From CAZJUP01 sp964549275 (GTDB taxonomy: Bacteria; Fidelibacterota; Marinisomatia; Marinisomatales; TCS55): 64,000 nt of DNA. The stretch lies in contig CAZJUP010000004.1 of the NCBI GenBank assembly GCA_964549275.1, positions 62,001 through 126,000 of the forward strand, written 5' to 3'. Positions 1 through 8,425 of the stretch are shown here, piece after piece. A program made the position numbers and the translations under genes. How positions within the stretch are numbered: the first letter of the stretch is position 1; every line of letters starts with the position of its first letter. The notes under the pieces are model-generated. The model was given only the letters and a program-made list of their open reading frames with translations, was not told the origin of the DNA and ran no database searches.

Positions 1-2
1 CC

Positions 3-80
3 ATTGCGACAAAAAACGGAATTCAAATCATTGAAAATTTCTTATCCGTGACTATGAATCACACAAAACATACAATATGA
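3..80 (+). CDS. trpG: Anthranilate synthase glutamine amidotransferase subunit, C-terminal fragment (partial at window edge)
   Basis: Only the last 25 codons are in the window; the gene begins upstream. The frame read from base 3 gives IATKNGIQIIENFLSVTMNH and stops at the TGA at 78-80. The segment IATKNGIQIIENFL resembles the extreme C-terminus of TrpG/PabA class I glutamine amidotransferases, where HPESI-x-T-x-x-G-x-x-hh-x-NFL follows the catalytic His and Glu. TrpG supplies ammonia to TrpE for anthranilate, the substrate of TrpD encoded just downstream. The identification rests on this short tail plus the trp gene order, so it is likely but not certain. The stop codon overlaps the start of the next small ORF as ATGA. 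Confidence 0.6.
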   Translation: MATKNGIQIIENFLSVTMNHTKHTI

Positions 81-166
81 AAAATATTAATAATAATTTT
101 AGTCTTCATTTTGTAAATAGAAAATTTTCCGTGTCTTTCTTGGGTTTAGCAGAAATAAACAAATGA
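77..166 (+). CDS. Tiny 29-codon ORF coupled to trpG and trpD by ATGA overlaps at both ends
   Basis: The ORF starts at ATG 77, which overlaps the trpG stop as ATGA (77-80), and ends at TGA 164-166, which overlaps the trpD start as ATGA (163-166). It therefore fills exactly the gap between the two genes. The product would be 29 residues, beginning MKNINNNFSLHF, with no Trp codon, no transmembrane segment and no match I recognise. It may be a true microprotein, a bridge that carries ribosomes from trpG to trpD (trpD has no visible Shine-Dalgarno sequence), or chance. Conservation in relatives would decide. Confidence 0.35.
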   Translation: MKNINNNFSLHFVNRKFSVSFLGLAEINK

Positions 167-1158
167 AACAAATACTCGAACAATTACTTCATAAACAGGA
201 CCTTTCCCGAGGCGACGCATTTAATGTGATGCTCTCCATCATGTCCGGAGAATATGACGATCCACAAATAGCTGGCTTTCTTATGGCACTTCGGGCAAAA
301 GGAGAAACAGTGGAAGAAATCTCAGGATTTGCCAAGGCTATGCGGGAAAAAATGGTGCCCATCCACCTGGATACACCAGCCATTGATATGTGTGGGACAG
401 GAGGAGATACATCAGGGACATTTAACATCTCTACCGCTGCAACTTTTGTAGTGGCCGGCGCCGGGCTCCATGTGGCAAAACATGGAAACAGATCTATGAC
501 GTCTAAATCTGGGTCAGCAGATGTACTTCAAGCATTGGGAATCCCCATTAATAAATCTGTTGGGGAATCCACAGAAGATATAGAAAAAATTGGGCTGGGG
601 TTCATGTTCGCTCCGGCTTATCACCCTGCCATGAAATATGCCGTCGGAGCAAGAAAGGCACTAGCCACACGTACAGTATTTAATATATTAGGCCCGCTTT
701 GCAACCCTGCAGATGTGAAAGCCCAAGCTATGGGAATCTTCCATCCTGATTTGACTGAAGTTCAATCCCATGTATTAAAATCACTTGGTTCTACCAATGT
801 TATGGTATTCCATGGACGGGATGGTCTGGATGAAATCACGACAACAACAACAACAAAAATAAGTCAATTCCAAAACGGTGGTGAAGTTAAAACATTTGAA
901 TTTGATTTAAAGGAGTTGTCCATAGGCCACGCCTCCCTCAGCGATTTACAAGGGGGTGAACCCGGTGAAAATGCAAATATTATCAACAATATTTTACAGG
1001 GTGAAAAGGGTCCAAAACGAGACATAGTATTGCTAAATGCTTCGGCAGGTATCGTTGTAGGTGGAATGGCAGAAACGTTAAAAGAGGGTCTAAGCCTCGC
1101 AACAGAATCTGTAGATTCAGGTGCAGCACTTCATATACTAACTCAATTGGCAGAATGA
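163..1158 (+). CDS. trpD: Anthranilate phosphoribosyltransferase
   Basis: Transfers phosphoribosyl from PRPP to anthranilate in the second step of the tryptophan branch; cytoplasmic. The 331 residues are close to the family length of about 340. Seen directly: the glycine-rich PRPP loop CGTGGDTSGT (77-86), KHGNRSMTSKSGSAD (106-120), and GPLCNP, typical of the glycosyltransferase family 3 fold. A run of six Thr codons (838-855, ACG then five ACA) lies just after the DEI motif. The gene has no clear Shine-Dalgarno sequence and is probably translated by coupling from upstream. Its stop overlaps trpC as ATGA. Confidence 0.97.
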   Translation: MKQILEQLLHKQDLSRGDAFNVMLSIMSGEYDDPQIAGFLMALRAKGETVEEISGFAKAMREKMVPIHLDTPAIDMCGTGGDTSGTFNISTAATFVVAGAGLHVAKHGNRSMTSKSGSADVLQALGIPINKSVGESTEDIEKIGLGFMFAPAYHPAMKYAVGARKALATRTVFNILGPLCNPADVKAQAMGIFHPDLTEVQSHVLKSLGSTNVMVFHGRDGLDEITTTTTTKISQFQNGGEVKTFEFDLKELSIGHASLSDLQGGEPGENANIINNILQGEKGPKRDIVLLNASAGIVVGGMAETLKEGLSLATESVDSGAALHILTQLAE

Positions 1159-1916
1159 ATATTTTAGATCAAATATTAAATGTAAAAAGACAGGAAGTCC
1201 GAAAAATCCAAGAATTTGGATTAATTGAAACATTTCCAGAAAAACGGAGCCTGAAAGATGCTTTGTCTAAACCGGAGATATCCATTATAGCTGAAATAAA
1301 ACTCAAATCTCCCAGTGAAGGCGAAATATTCTCTAAGGCTGATCCGGTTCAAATCGCAAAAGACTATGAATCTGCCGGTGCTGATGCCATTTCTGTCGTG
1401 ACAGATTATCTATTCTTTGGAGGTAGTCTGGATATTTTACGCGCAGTCAGCGAAGCGGTAACCATCCCCGTTATGCGAAAAGATTTTATCATTGATCAAA
1501 AGCAAATACAAGAATCACATCATTATTCTGCGGATGCATTTTTGCTCATCGCTGAAGCATTGGATGGTGAAGACATTTCCAGTTCAATTCGGTTTGGGAA
1601 ATCGTTAAATCTGGAGGCATTGGTAGAATTCCACAGCGAAGAGAATGCAGACATTGTTGCAAATCTGGCTCCGGAAATTGTTGGGGTGAATTGCCGCGAT
1701 CTAAAGACTATGACCACCGACATGACCTATTTTGAAAGGATGGCTCTTTCATTGCCATCCAATTCTGTAAAAGTGGCTGAAAGCGGAATCAAAACAAATG
1801 ATGATTTAAAATACGTTTCTAACCTTGGATACGATGCGGTGCTGGTGGGTACATCACTCATGAAAACAGGAAATCCGGGGAAAGCCCTTGAATCCTTGAT
1901 TAGGAGTCGCTCATGA
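1155..1916 (+). CDS. trpC: Indole-3-glycerol phosphate synthase
   Basis: Closes the indole ring by decarboxylating and dehydrating CdRP to indole-3-glycerol phosphate; a cytoplasmic TIM barrel. The 253 residues match the usual monofunctional length. Visible signatures are EIKLKSPSEG (47-56) with the catalytic Lys and phosphate-side residues, VMRKDFIID, GVNCRDL, VAESGI and LVGTSLM near the C-terminus. It is not fused to trpF, which follows as a separate gene. It overlaps trpD upstream and trpF downstream by 4 bases each, implying translational coupling along the operon. Confidence 0.97.
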   Translation: MNILDQILNVKRQEVRKIQEFGLIETFPEKRSLKDALSKPEISIIAEIKLKSPSEGEIFSKADPVQIAKDYESAGADAISVVTDYLFFGGSLDILRAVSEAVTIPVMRKDFIIDQKQIQESHHYSADAFLLIAEALDGEDISSSIRFGKSLNLEALVEFHSEENADIVANLAPEIVGVNCRDLKTMTTDMTYFERMALSLPSNSVKVAESGIKTNDDLKYVSNLGYDAVLVGTSLMKTGNPGKALESLIRSRS

Positions 1917-2596
1917 TTCCCACTAAGATTTGCGGTATTACCAATGTGGATGATGCAATAATCACTATCAAAAATGGCGCATCTGCCATTGGATTAATTT
2001 TCTATGAAAAAAGCCCGCGAGCAATTTCAACAAAAATAGCAAAAATTATAGCCAATGAAATTCCAGGTTCTGTCACAAAAGTGGGCGTTTTTGTTAATCA
2101 TGATACAGAATTCATTAATGAAGCCATTCAGTCCATTCCTTTAGATATGGTCCAACTCCATGGTGATGAATCACCTGAATATTGCAAACAATTTGATGTC
2201 CCGGTGATCAAAGCACTCCGCGTTAAGGATAAAGAAAGCCTTTCTATAATTAATGATTACGAGGTTAAAGCAATTTTGTTAGACACATTTTCTAAAGATA
2301 AATTTGGCGGGACAGGTGAATCATTTGATTGGTCCTTACTGAAGGAAGAAATGGATAAACCAATCATTCTATCCGGCGGACTCAACCCAGACAATATTTT
2401 AATCGCGATTGAATCTGTATACCCTTCTGGAATAGATGTGAATAGTGGGGTTGAAAAATCTCCCGGAATAAAAGATCATAAAAAGATTGAAGCATTATTT
2501 CAAAAACTTATTAATACCCAAACAGCCATTAATGTGTTCACAGACACTCTAACACAAAATCTTATGAACACGAATAACAATTATGAACAGATTTAA
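1913..2596 (+). CDS. trpF: Phosphoribosylanthranilate isomerase
   Basis: Catalyses the Amadori rearrangement of PRA to CdRP, supplying TrpC; a cytoplasmic TIM barrel. It begins with IPTKICGITNVDDA, containing the catalytic Cys of the KICG motif, followed by GLIFYEKSPRAIS. The catalytic Asp is probably in ILLDTFSKDKFGGTGESFDW, and the phosphate loop is in VDVNSGVEKSPGIKD. At 227 residues it is about 20 longer than usual. The extra Asn/Thr-rich C-terminal tail runs over the start of trpB (14-base overlap) and looks like read-on rather than a domain. Confidence 0.96.
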   Translation: MIPTKICGITNVDDAIITIKNGASAIGLIFYEKSPRAISTKIAKIIANEIPGSVTKVGVFVNHDTEFINEAIQSIPLDMVQLHGDESPEYCKQFDVPVIKALRVKDKESLSIINDYEVKAILLDTFSKDKFGGTGESFDWSLLKEEMDKPIILSGGLNPDNILIAIESVYPSGIDVNSGVEKSPGIKDHKKIEALFQKLINTQTAINVFTDTLTQNLMNTNNNYEQI

Positions 2597-3788
2597 AGAT
2601 TACAAACTGCCCGATTCCCGGGGACATTTTGAAAAGTATGGAGGGAAATACGTTCCAGAGACACTAATCCCTGCTTTAGAAGAATTAGAATACCATTATA
2701 GCAAGGCAAAAAAAGACCCCAAATTTCATGAAAAATTCAATGCCCTTTTAAAATATTATTCCGGGAGAGAAACGGCATTGTATCATGCGAAAAAACTATC
2801 AACTGAATTGGGGTTCAATGTATGGCTTAAAAGAGAAGATTTAAATCATACAGGAGCACATAAAATCAATAACGCTCTTGGGCAAATATTACTGGCAAAT
2901 CGTATGGAGAAAAAACGAATCATTGCCGAAACTGGAGCAGGTCAGCACGGGGTTGCAACTGCAACTGTCGCTGCCCTATTTGGATTAACATGTATCGTAT
3001 ATATGGGTGAAGAAGATATACGTCGCCAAAAACTGAACGTTTTTCGCATGAATTTATTGGGGGCTGAGGTTCGTCCGGTTTCTTCCGGAAGTATGACATT
3101 GAAGGATGCCACCAATGAAGCCATTCGGGATTGGGTGACACATGTGGAATCTACCTATTATCTCATTGGTTCAACTGTGGGGCCTCATCCATATCCCTTG
3201 TTAGTCAGAGATTTTCAATCAATCATTGGGGAGGAAACAAAGCTACAGTTCAAAAACCAAACCGGAAAAGATTTACCGGATCATCTCGTGGCCTGTGTTG
3301 GTGGAGGCTCCAATGCCATGGGGCTGTTTTATCCATTTATAAAAGATGATGTGAATATCATTGGCGTAGAAGCCGCAGGTAAAGGATTGGAAAGCGGGGA
3401 ACACGCGGCAACGATTACAATGGGTGACTTTGGTGTTTTGCACGGAGCCGCAAGCACCCTGCTTCAGAATAAAGATGGCCAAATCACCCTTCCCCATTCT
3501 ATTTCTGCTGGATTGGATTACCCTGGCGTTGGCCCAGAGCATAGTTATCTTAATGAGACCGGAAGAGTTAAGTATTTTTCCGCAACAGACCAGGAAGCAT
3601 TAGATGCTTTCCAATGGTTATCTGAAAAGGAAGGAATATTACCGGCTTTGGAGTCCTCTCACGCTTTAGCATTTCTAAAACAGCCCAATAACGAAATTGA
3701 AAAGGATGAACATGTGGTGGTCTGTTTATCCGGCCGGGGAGATAAAGACGTTCATACCGTTGCGGAAGCGATGGGGGTTAATCTATGA
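2583..3788 (+). CDS. trpB: Tryptophan synthase beta chain
   Basis: PLP enzyme that condenses indole with serine to give tryptophan, in an alpha2-beta2 complex with TrpA. The 401 residues match the canonical TrpB1 type. The PLP Lys is K94 in HTGAHKINNALGQ; GAGQHGVATATVAALFG and the phosphate-binding GGGSNAMGLF are present. The N-terminal RGHFEKYGGKYVPETL motif is typical of TrpB1 rather than the TrpB2 form. It overlaps trpF by 14 bases and trpA by 4. Confidence 0.98.
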   Translation: MNRFKDYKLPDSRGHFEKYGGKYVPETLIPALEELEYHYSKAKKDPKFHEKFNALLKYYSGRETALYHAKKLSTELGFNVWLKREDLNHTGAHKINNALGQILLANRMEKKRIIAETGAGQHGVATATVAALFGLTCIVYMGEEDIRRQKLNVFRMNLLGAEVRPVSSGSMTLKDATNEAIRDWVTHVESTYYLIGSTVGPHPYPLLVRDFQSIIGEETKLQFKNQTGKDLPDHLVACVGGGSNAMGLFYPFIKDDVNIIGVEAAGKGLESGEHAATITMGDFGVLHGAASTLLQNKDGQITLPHSISAGLDYPGVGPEHSYLNETGRVKYFSATDQEALDAFQWLSEKEGILPALESSHALAFLKQPNNEIEKDEHVVVCLSGRGDKDVHTVAEAMGVNL

Positions 3789-4555
3789 ACCGTATCCAAA
3801 AATTATTCAGCAACCCTCAACAGAAATTGATCCCGTTTTTTACGGCTGGTTATCCATCGTTAGATAGTACAGTTAAACTGGTGTGCGCCGCTGCAGATGC
3901 TGGTGCAGATATGGTTGAAATTGGAATCCCCTTTTCAGATCCGCTTGCTGATGGACCCGTTATTCAGGCTTCCAGCCAAAAGGCTTTAGAGAATGGGATG
4001 TCGTCGGCTTATCTTTTTTCCCAATTAAAAAATATTAGGAATAAAACAAATATCCCCATTGCCTTAATGGGAAGTTATAATCCAATAATAAAAATGGGGA
4101 AAACAAGATTTCTGGACCAATGTGCTGCCTCAGAAGTAGATGGAATTATACTTCCCGATTTACCCTTGGACGAAGCTGAACCCTTTTGTACTTCTGCCAA
4201 ATTAAGAGATATTTCTCCTATTCTCCTTGTTGCCCCAAATACAACAAATGATAGAATCAGGCTCATATCAGAAATGGCCGGGGATCTCATTTACGCTGTA
4301 AGTATTTTGGGTATAACCGGAGACACTTTATCTTCAAAAGAAAATTTAAAAGTTTATTTATCCCGTGTGAAAAATAATAGCACAACACCATTTATAGTCG
4401 GGTTTGGAATCAATACCCATGAAGATGTAGTCTGGTTTAATAAAAATGCAGATGGTGCTGTTGTTGGTACAGCAATAATTAATAACATTTCAAATAGTAC
4501 ACAGTATATCGAATCAACAAAAACATTTATACAAACCTTGAAAGGAATTAAATGA
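3785..4555 (+). CDS. trpA: Tryptophan synthase alpha chain
   Basis: Cleaves indole-3-glycerol phosphate to indole and glyceraldehyde 3-phosphate; indole is channelled to TrpB. The 256 residues are slightly shorter than the ~268 of E. coli. The catalytic pair corresponds to E45 and D56 in VEIGIPFSDPLADGP, with GIILPDLPLDEA and the phosphate-binding VGFGI further on. It ends the contiguous trp block; its stop overlaps the next gene, a dehydratase of the Phe branch, as ATGA. Confidence 0.97.
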   Translation: MNRIQKLFSNPQQKLIPFFTAGYPSLDSTVKLVCAAADAGADMVEIGIPFSDPLADGPVIQASSQKALENGMSSAYLFSQLKNIRNKTNIPIALMGSYNPIIKMGKTRFLDQCAASEVDGIILPDLPLDEAEPFCTSAKLRDISPILLVAPNTTNDRIRLISEMAGDLIYAVSILGITGDTLSSKENLKVYLSRVKNNSTTPFIVGFGINTHEDVVWFNKNADGAVVGTAIINNISNSTQYIESTKTFIQTLKGIK

Positions 4556-5124
4556 AATTAATTGGAATCCAAGGAGGAAAAGGCAGCTTTTCTGAGCAAG
4601 CAGCTCATGAATTCGCGCATAATCACGGGTTGGATGGAGCTGAAATTAAATACCTTATTTCTTCAGAAGCTGTTTTAGAATCGGTGGAAGAGGAATCGGT
4701 TCATTTCGGAATCTTTGCAATGGAAAATGCTCAGGGAGGTGTTGTTATAGAAAGTGTGGAGGCATTGGCTAAGCACCGCTGCAAAATCATTGAAATGTTT
4801 CATATTCCAGTGGATCAAAATCTTCTGGGACTCCCTGGAGTTCATGTGGGAGATGTAACTGAAATCCATTCTCACCAGCAAGCCTTACGCCAATGTAAAG
4901 ATTATTTAAGTGAACATTTCTGGACACGGCCTCTCATCGAAGAAGATGATACCGCCGAAGCTGCCCGACGACTGGCCGAGGGAAAACTCCCCCCCACCGC
5001 AGGAGTAATCGCCAATAAAAACTGTGCAGATCTTTATAATCTGGATATCCTTCAGGAAAGTATTCATGATTTAAAACATAATCTTACTTTATTTCTTGGT
5101 GTAAAAAAAATGGATACCGTATGA
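4552..5124 (+). CDS. Prephenate/arogenate dehydratase-like protein without ACT domain
   Basis: The 190 residues form a single prephenate dehydratase-type domain. The family decarboxylates and dehydrates prephenate (or arogenate) towards phenylalanine. Seen: IGIQGGKGSFSEQAA (4-18), MENAQGG (57-63) with the conserved Asn, and SHQQALRQC (107-115) with the conserved Gln. The motif normally TRF near the C-terminus reads T179-L180-F181, so its Arg is replaced by Leu. The C-terminal ACT domain that gives Phe feedback control is absent; the protein stops right after the catalytic domain. Its place between trpA and tyrA supports a role in the Phe branch. Activity and substrate are uncertain because of the Arg change. 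Confidence 0.8.
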   Translation: MKLIGIQGGKGSFSEQAAHEFAHNHGLDGAEIKYLISSEAVLESVEEESVHFGIFAMENAQGGVVIESVEALAKHRCKIIEMFHIPVDQNLLGLPGVHVGDVTEIHSHQQALRQCKDYLSEHFWTRPLIEEDDTAEAARRLAEGKLPPTAGVIANKNCADLYNLDILQESIHDLKHNLTLFLGVKKMDTV

Positions 5125-5858
5125 ACAGTGTTGGCATCATTGGTTTTGGTCGGTTCGGAAAAGTCTTGGCCAACATTCTTCAAAAGGGCTTTTCAATTCG
5201 AGCTTATGACCCAAAGCCCAACGCCTCTTTTCCCAGTGTGACTTTTGTAAGCCTAGATTCTGTTTTAAAGGAGAAAAATATTTTTATCGCTGTTCCCATC
5301 AGAAATTTTGAAACGGTAATTAAATCTATTTCTCCTCTCCTTTCTGATAAAACCACTGTGATTGATGTCTGCTCTGTAAAAATTCATCCCTTGGCTATGA
5401 TGGAAAAATATCTTCCTGAATCAGTGGGAATTATTGCAACACACCCCATGTTTGGACCAGACTCATTCCTATCTAACACACGTTTAAAAATGATGATGAA
5501 TAATACCAGAGATTCTCAAAACCAATTTAATTTCTGGAAACGATTTTTTACGAATCAGGGGATTCAAGTCATGGAAATGTCTGCAGACAAGCACGACCAC
5601 CTGGCAGCACAAACTCAAGGTGTTACCCATTTTCTTGGTAGAATGTTAAAAGAATTTGGAATTCGAAAAACGCCCATTGACACACAGGGATTTCGAGACC
5701 TCCTTGACCTTGTTGACCAGACCTGTAACGATACATGGGAGCTGTATACTGATTTGCAATTATTTAACCCTTACACCGACACCATGATAACTCAATTGAA
5801 ACAGGCAACTAAAACTCTCGATAGTCAACTGAAGGAATTACAAGATGTGGAAACCTAA
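5121..5858 (+). CDS. tyrA: Prephenate/arogenate dehydrogenase, plant arogenate dehydrogenase-like
   Basis: NAD(P)-dependent oxidative decarboxylase of the tyrosine branch. The Rossmann loop GFGRFG is at residues 8-13. ATHPMFGPDS, the MEMSADKHDHLAA segment, TQGVTHFLGRML, TPIDTQGFRDLLDLV and the LFNPY stretch follow the order I remember from plant arogenate dehydrogenases rather than from E. coli or Bacillus TyrA. The 245 residues form a single catalytic unit with no chorismate mutase or ACT domain. Inference: arogenate may be the preferred substrate. It overlaps the dehydratase by 4 bases and the DAHP synthase gene by 14. Confidence 0.88.
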   Translation: MNSVGIIGFGRFGKVLANILQKGFSIRAYDPKPNASFPSVTFVSLDSVLKEKNIFIAVPIRNFETVIKSISPLLSDKTTVIDVCSVKIHPLAMMEKYLPESVGIIATHPMFGPDSFLSNTRLKMMMNNTRDSQNQFNFWKRFFTNQGIQVMEMSADKHDHLAAQTQGVTHFLGRMLKEFGIRKTPIDTQGFRDLLDLVDQTCNDTWELYTDLQLFNPYTDTMITQLKQATKTLDSQLKELQDVET

Positions 5859-7188
5859 TAGCTGGAGAAAATTCAAAGCAAAACACATCCCTGATTATTC
5901 CAATAAAAATCATTTAGCGAAAGTTGAAGAGACACTGGAAGGGTTTCCACCCCTTGTATTTGCAGGAGAGGTCCGATCGTTAAAAAGGCGCTTGGCAAAA
6001 GTAACGGAAGGAAACGGTTTTTTGCTCCAAGGTGGTGATTGTGCTGAAAGTTTTTCAGAATTTCATGCGGATAATATCAGAGATACATTTCGTGTTATTC
6101 TACAAATGGCCGTTGTGTTGACCTCCGGTGCCAATATGCCTGTAGTTAAACTGGGGCGAATGGCCGGACAGTTTGCTAAACCCCGTTCCAGCCCTACAGA
6201 AATTAAGAATGGGAATGAGCTTCCCAGTTATACCGGCGACATCATCAATGACATAGATTTCAAAGCAGATAAACGCAAGCCAAATCCGGATAGAATGCTC
6301 AAGGCTTATTCACAGGCAGCCTCCACCTTAAATTTGTTGCGGGCCTTTGCAGATGGAGGATATGCCGATTTAAAACATGTGCAATCTTGGAATATGGGAT
6401 TTGTGGAAAGCGGACCCCAAGGTGAACGCTATCGTCATTTGGCTAATCAAATTCAAGAAAGCTTGAATTTTATGGAAGCACTGGGCATAACTTCCAAGAA
6501 TACCCCGCAATTGCGCCAAGTACAATACTTCACCAGTCATGAGGCATTGCTCCTTCCTTACGAAGAAGCCCTTACTCGGGTTGATTCTACCTCCGGTGAT
6601 ATCTATAATACATCGGCTCATTTTTTGTGGATTGGAGATCGAACCCGATTTTTGGACAGCGCCCATGTAGAGTTTTGCAGAGGGATCCAAAACCCTATAG
6701 GAATTAAATGCGGCCCCTCCTTATCGCCGGACGAACTAATACAACTGTTAGATATTTTAAATCCAAAAGATGAAGCTGGACGTATCACACTGATTACACG
6801 TTTTGGAAATGACAAAATAGATACTTATTTGCCCCCATTGATCCGTAAAGTTGCTAAGGAAGATCGGACTGTTGTGTGGTCATCTGACCCCATGCACGGG
6901 AATACCATAAAAAGCAGTAACGGATTTAAAACACGACCTTTTGAACGTATTTTAGATGAAGTAAAAAAGAGCATTGAAATTCATCGAGCAGAAGGCTCTC
7001 GAATTGGAGGCATCCATTTGGAGATGACCGGACGAGATGTAACAGAGTGTACCGGTGGACTGTATGATATTTCTGAAGCGGATTTGAATGACCGTTATCA
7101 CACCCATTGCGATCCCCGACTCAATGCGAATCAAGCCATCGAGTTGGCTTTTCTTATTGCGGATGAATTGAAAAAAAATGGGCATTAA
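5845..7188 (+). CDS. 3-deoxy-7-phosphoheptulonate synthase, class II (plant type)
   Basis: First enzyme of the shikimate pathway, condensing phosphoenolpyruvate with erythrose 4-phosphate. At 447 residues it is of class II length. Class II signatures are WRKF near the start, LQGGDCAESF (61-70) with the metal-binding Cys66, KLGRMAGQFAKPRS, WIGDRTR, IKCGPS, WSSDPMHGNT and GIHLEMTGRDVTECTGG. It is unrelated in sequence to the class I AroF/G/H enzymes. No chorismate mutase domain is fused. It sits between tyrA and aroA with overlaps of 14 and 11 bases. Confidence 0.95.
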   Translation: MWKPNSWRKFKAKHIPDYSNKNHLAKVEETLEGFPPLVFAGEVRSLKRRLAKVTEGNGFLLQGGDCAESFSEFHADNIRDTFRVILQMAVVLTSGANMPVVKLGRMAGQFAKPRSSPTEIKNGNELPSYTGDIINDIDFKADKRKPNPDRMLKAYSQAASTLNLLRAFADGGYADLKHVQSWNMGFVESGPQGERYRHLANQIQESLNFMEALGITSKNTPQLRQVQYFTSHEALLLPYEEALTRVDSTSGDIYNTSAHFLWIGDRTRFLDSAHVEFCRGIQNPIGIKCGPSLSPDELIQLLDILNPKDEAGRITLITRFGNDKIDTYLPPLIRKVAKEDRTVVWSSDPMHGNTIKSSNGFKTRPFERILDEVKKSIEIHRAEGSRIGGIHLEMTGRDVTECTGGLYDISEADLNDRYHTHCDPRLNANQAIELAFLIADELKKNGH

Positions 7189-8425
7189 CTGCGAACTTAC
7201 TTTTCCGGGAGATAAGTCCCTCTCCCACCGTTCGCTCATGTTTGCAGCTTTAGCGAATGGAGAATCGCGCATTTCTAATTTATCAACAGGCGATGATGTA
7301 CAATCAACAAGGCAATGCCTGGAAGCTTGCGGGATTCAAATTGAAGACGTCGGCGGTGATGTGATTGTGACCGGCGGACAATTTCATGACCCGGCAGAAC
7401 CGTTGGATTGTGGAAACTCCGGCACCACCACACGATTATTAATGGGACTTCTAGCTGGCCAGGGTATCCATGCCACAATGATTGGAGACGATTCTCTTTC
7501 GTCCCGCCCCATGAATCGAATTTTAGCTCCATTGTCTCAGATGGGATTACAGTCCGAGAGTAATAATGGAAAGTTGCCCGTAACAATTCATAAAAGTGGT
7601 TTGAATGGCATCCATTATGAATCGCCTGTGGCAAGCGCTCAGGTAAAGTCAGCCATCCTGTTGGCCGGTCTTGGCGCAAGCGGAGAAACAACGGTGATAG
7701 AACCCCTCCTTTCCCGGGATCACACAGAGCGGATGCTGAAAAGTATGGGGGCCAACCTTGTAACAGAAAATTGCATTTCGACAGTAACCAAAACTTCATC
7801 ACCCCTATCACCCATACAATTAACAGTACCGGGAGACCCATCCACCGCTGCATTTTTTGCTGCCACTGCTGCCATAGTTCCAAACTCAAATTTGACATTG
7901 AATCAAATTTTGAGAAACCCAACTCGTATTGGATTTTTTGACGCACTCAAAAAGATGGGGGGTGGTCTGAATTACCTAAAACAATGGGATGCATCAGGTG
8001 AATCTTTGGGAAATTTTCGTGTGTCACACCAACCTATACATGGCATATCCCTAACGAAAAATGATGTGCCGGGGTTGATTGATGAGTTACCAATCCTAGC
8101 TATTCTCGCTACTCAGGCTCAAGGAAAGACTGTAGTCCATGGGGCTTATGAACTCAGAATAAAAGAATGTGACCGTATTCATGCTATCTGTACAAACTTG
8201 AGAAAAATGGGAGCGAATATTGAAGAACATGAGGATGGGTTTACTGTAGAGGGGCCAACACCTTTAACCGGGGCTCAGGTTGAAACATTTAATGATCACC
8301 GCATTGCCATGGCCTTTTCCATTGCAGGACTTATCGCGAAAGGGCCTCTGTCTTTAGATCATCCTGAATGCGCATCAATTTCATTCCCGGATTTTTACAC
8401 CGTTTTGGAGCAATTACAAAAATGA
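7178..8425 (+). CDS. aroA: 3-phosphoshikimate 1-carboxyvinyltransferase (EPSP synthase)
   Basis: Transfers enolpyruvyl from PEP to shikimate 3-phosphate, the sixth shikimate step. The 415 residues are somewhat short against the usual 430. Visible motifs: FPGDKSLSHRSLM (9-21) with the substrate-binding Lys and Ser, LDCGNSGTTTRLLMGLLAGQ, LSSRPMNRI, ELRIKECDRI and FNDHRIAMAFSIAGL near the C-terminus. The start overlaps the DAHP synthase gene by 11 bases and no alternative start is needed because the first motif begins at residue 9. The stop overlaps aroE as ATGA. Confidence 0.97.
   Translation: MGINCELTFPGDKSLSHRSLMFAALANGESRISNLSTGDDVQSTRQCLEACGIQIEDVGGDVIVTGGQFHDPAEPLDCGNSGTTTRLLMGLLAGQGIHATMIGDDSLSSRPMNRILAPLSQMGLQSESNNGKLPVTIHKSGLNGIHYESPVASAQVKSAILLAGLGASGETTVIEPLLSRDHTERMLKSMGANLVTENCISTVTKTSSPLSPIQLTVPGDPSTAAFFAATAAIVPNSNLTLNQILRNPTRIGFFDALKKMGGGLNYLKQWDASGESLGNFRVSHQPIHGISLTKNDVPGLIDELPILAILATQAQGKTVVHGAYELRIKECDRIHAICTNLRKMGANIEEHEDGFTVEGPTPLTGAQVETFNDHRIAMAFSIAGLIAKGPLSLDHPECASISFPDFYTVLEQLQK

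Noticed and set aside
7275..7946. 223-codon open frame on the - strand inside aroA
   Set aside because: It lies wholly antisense to a clear EPSP synthase, has no family signature and biased composition typical of a shadow frame.
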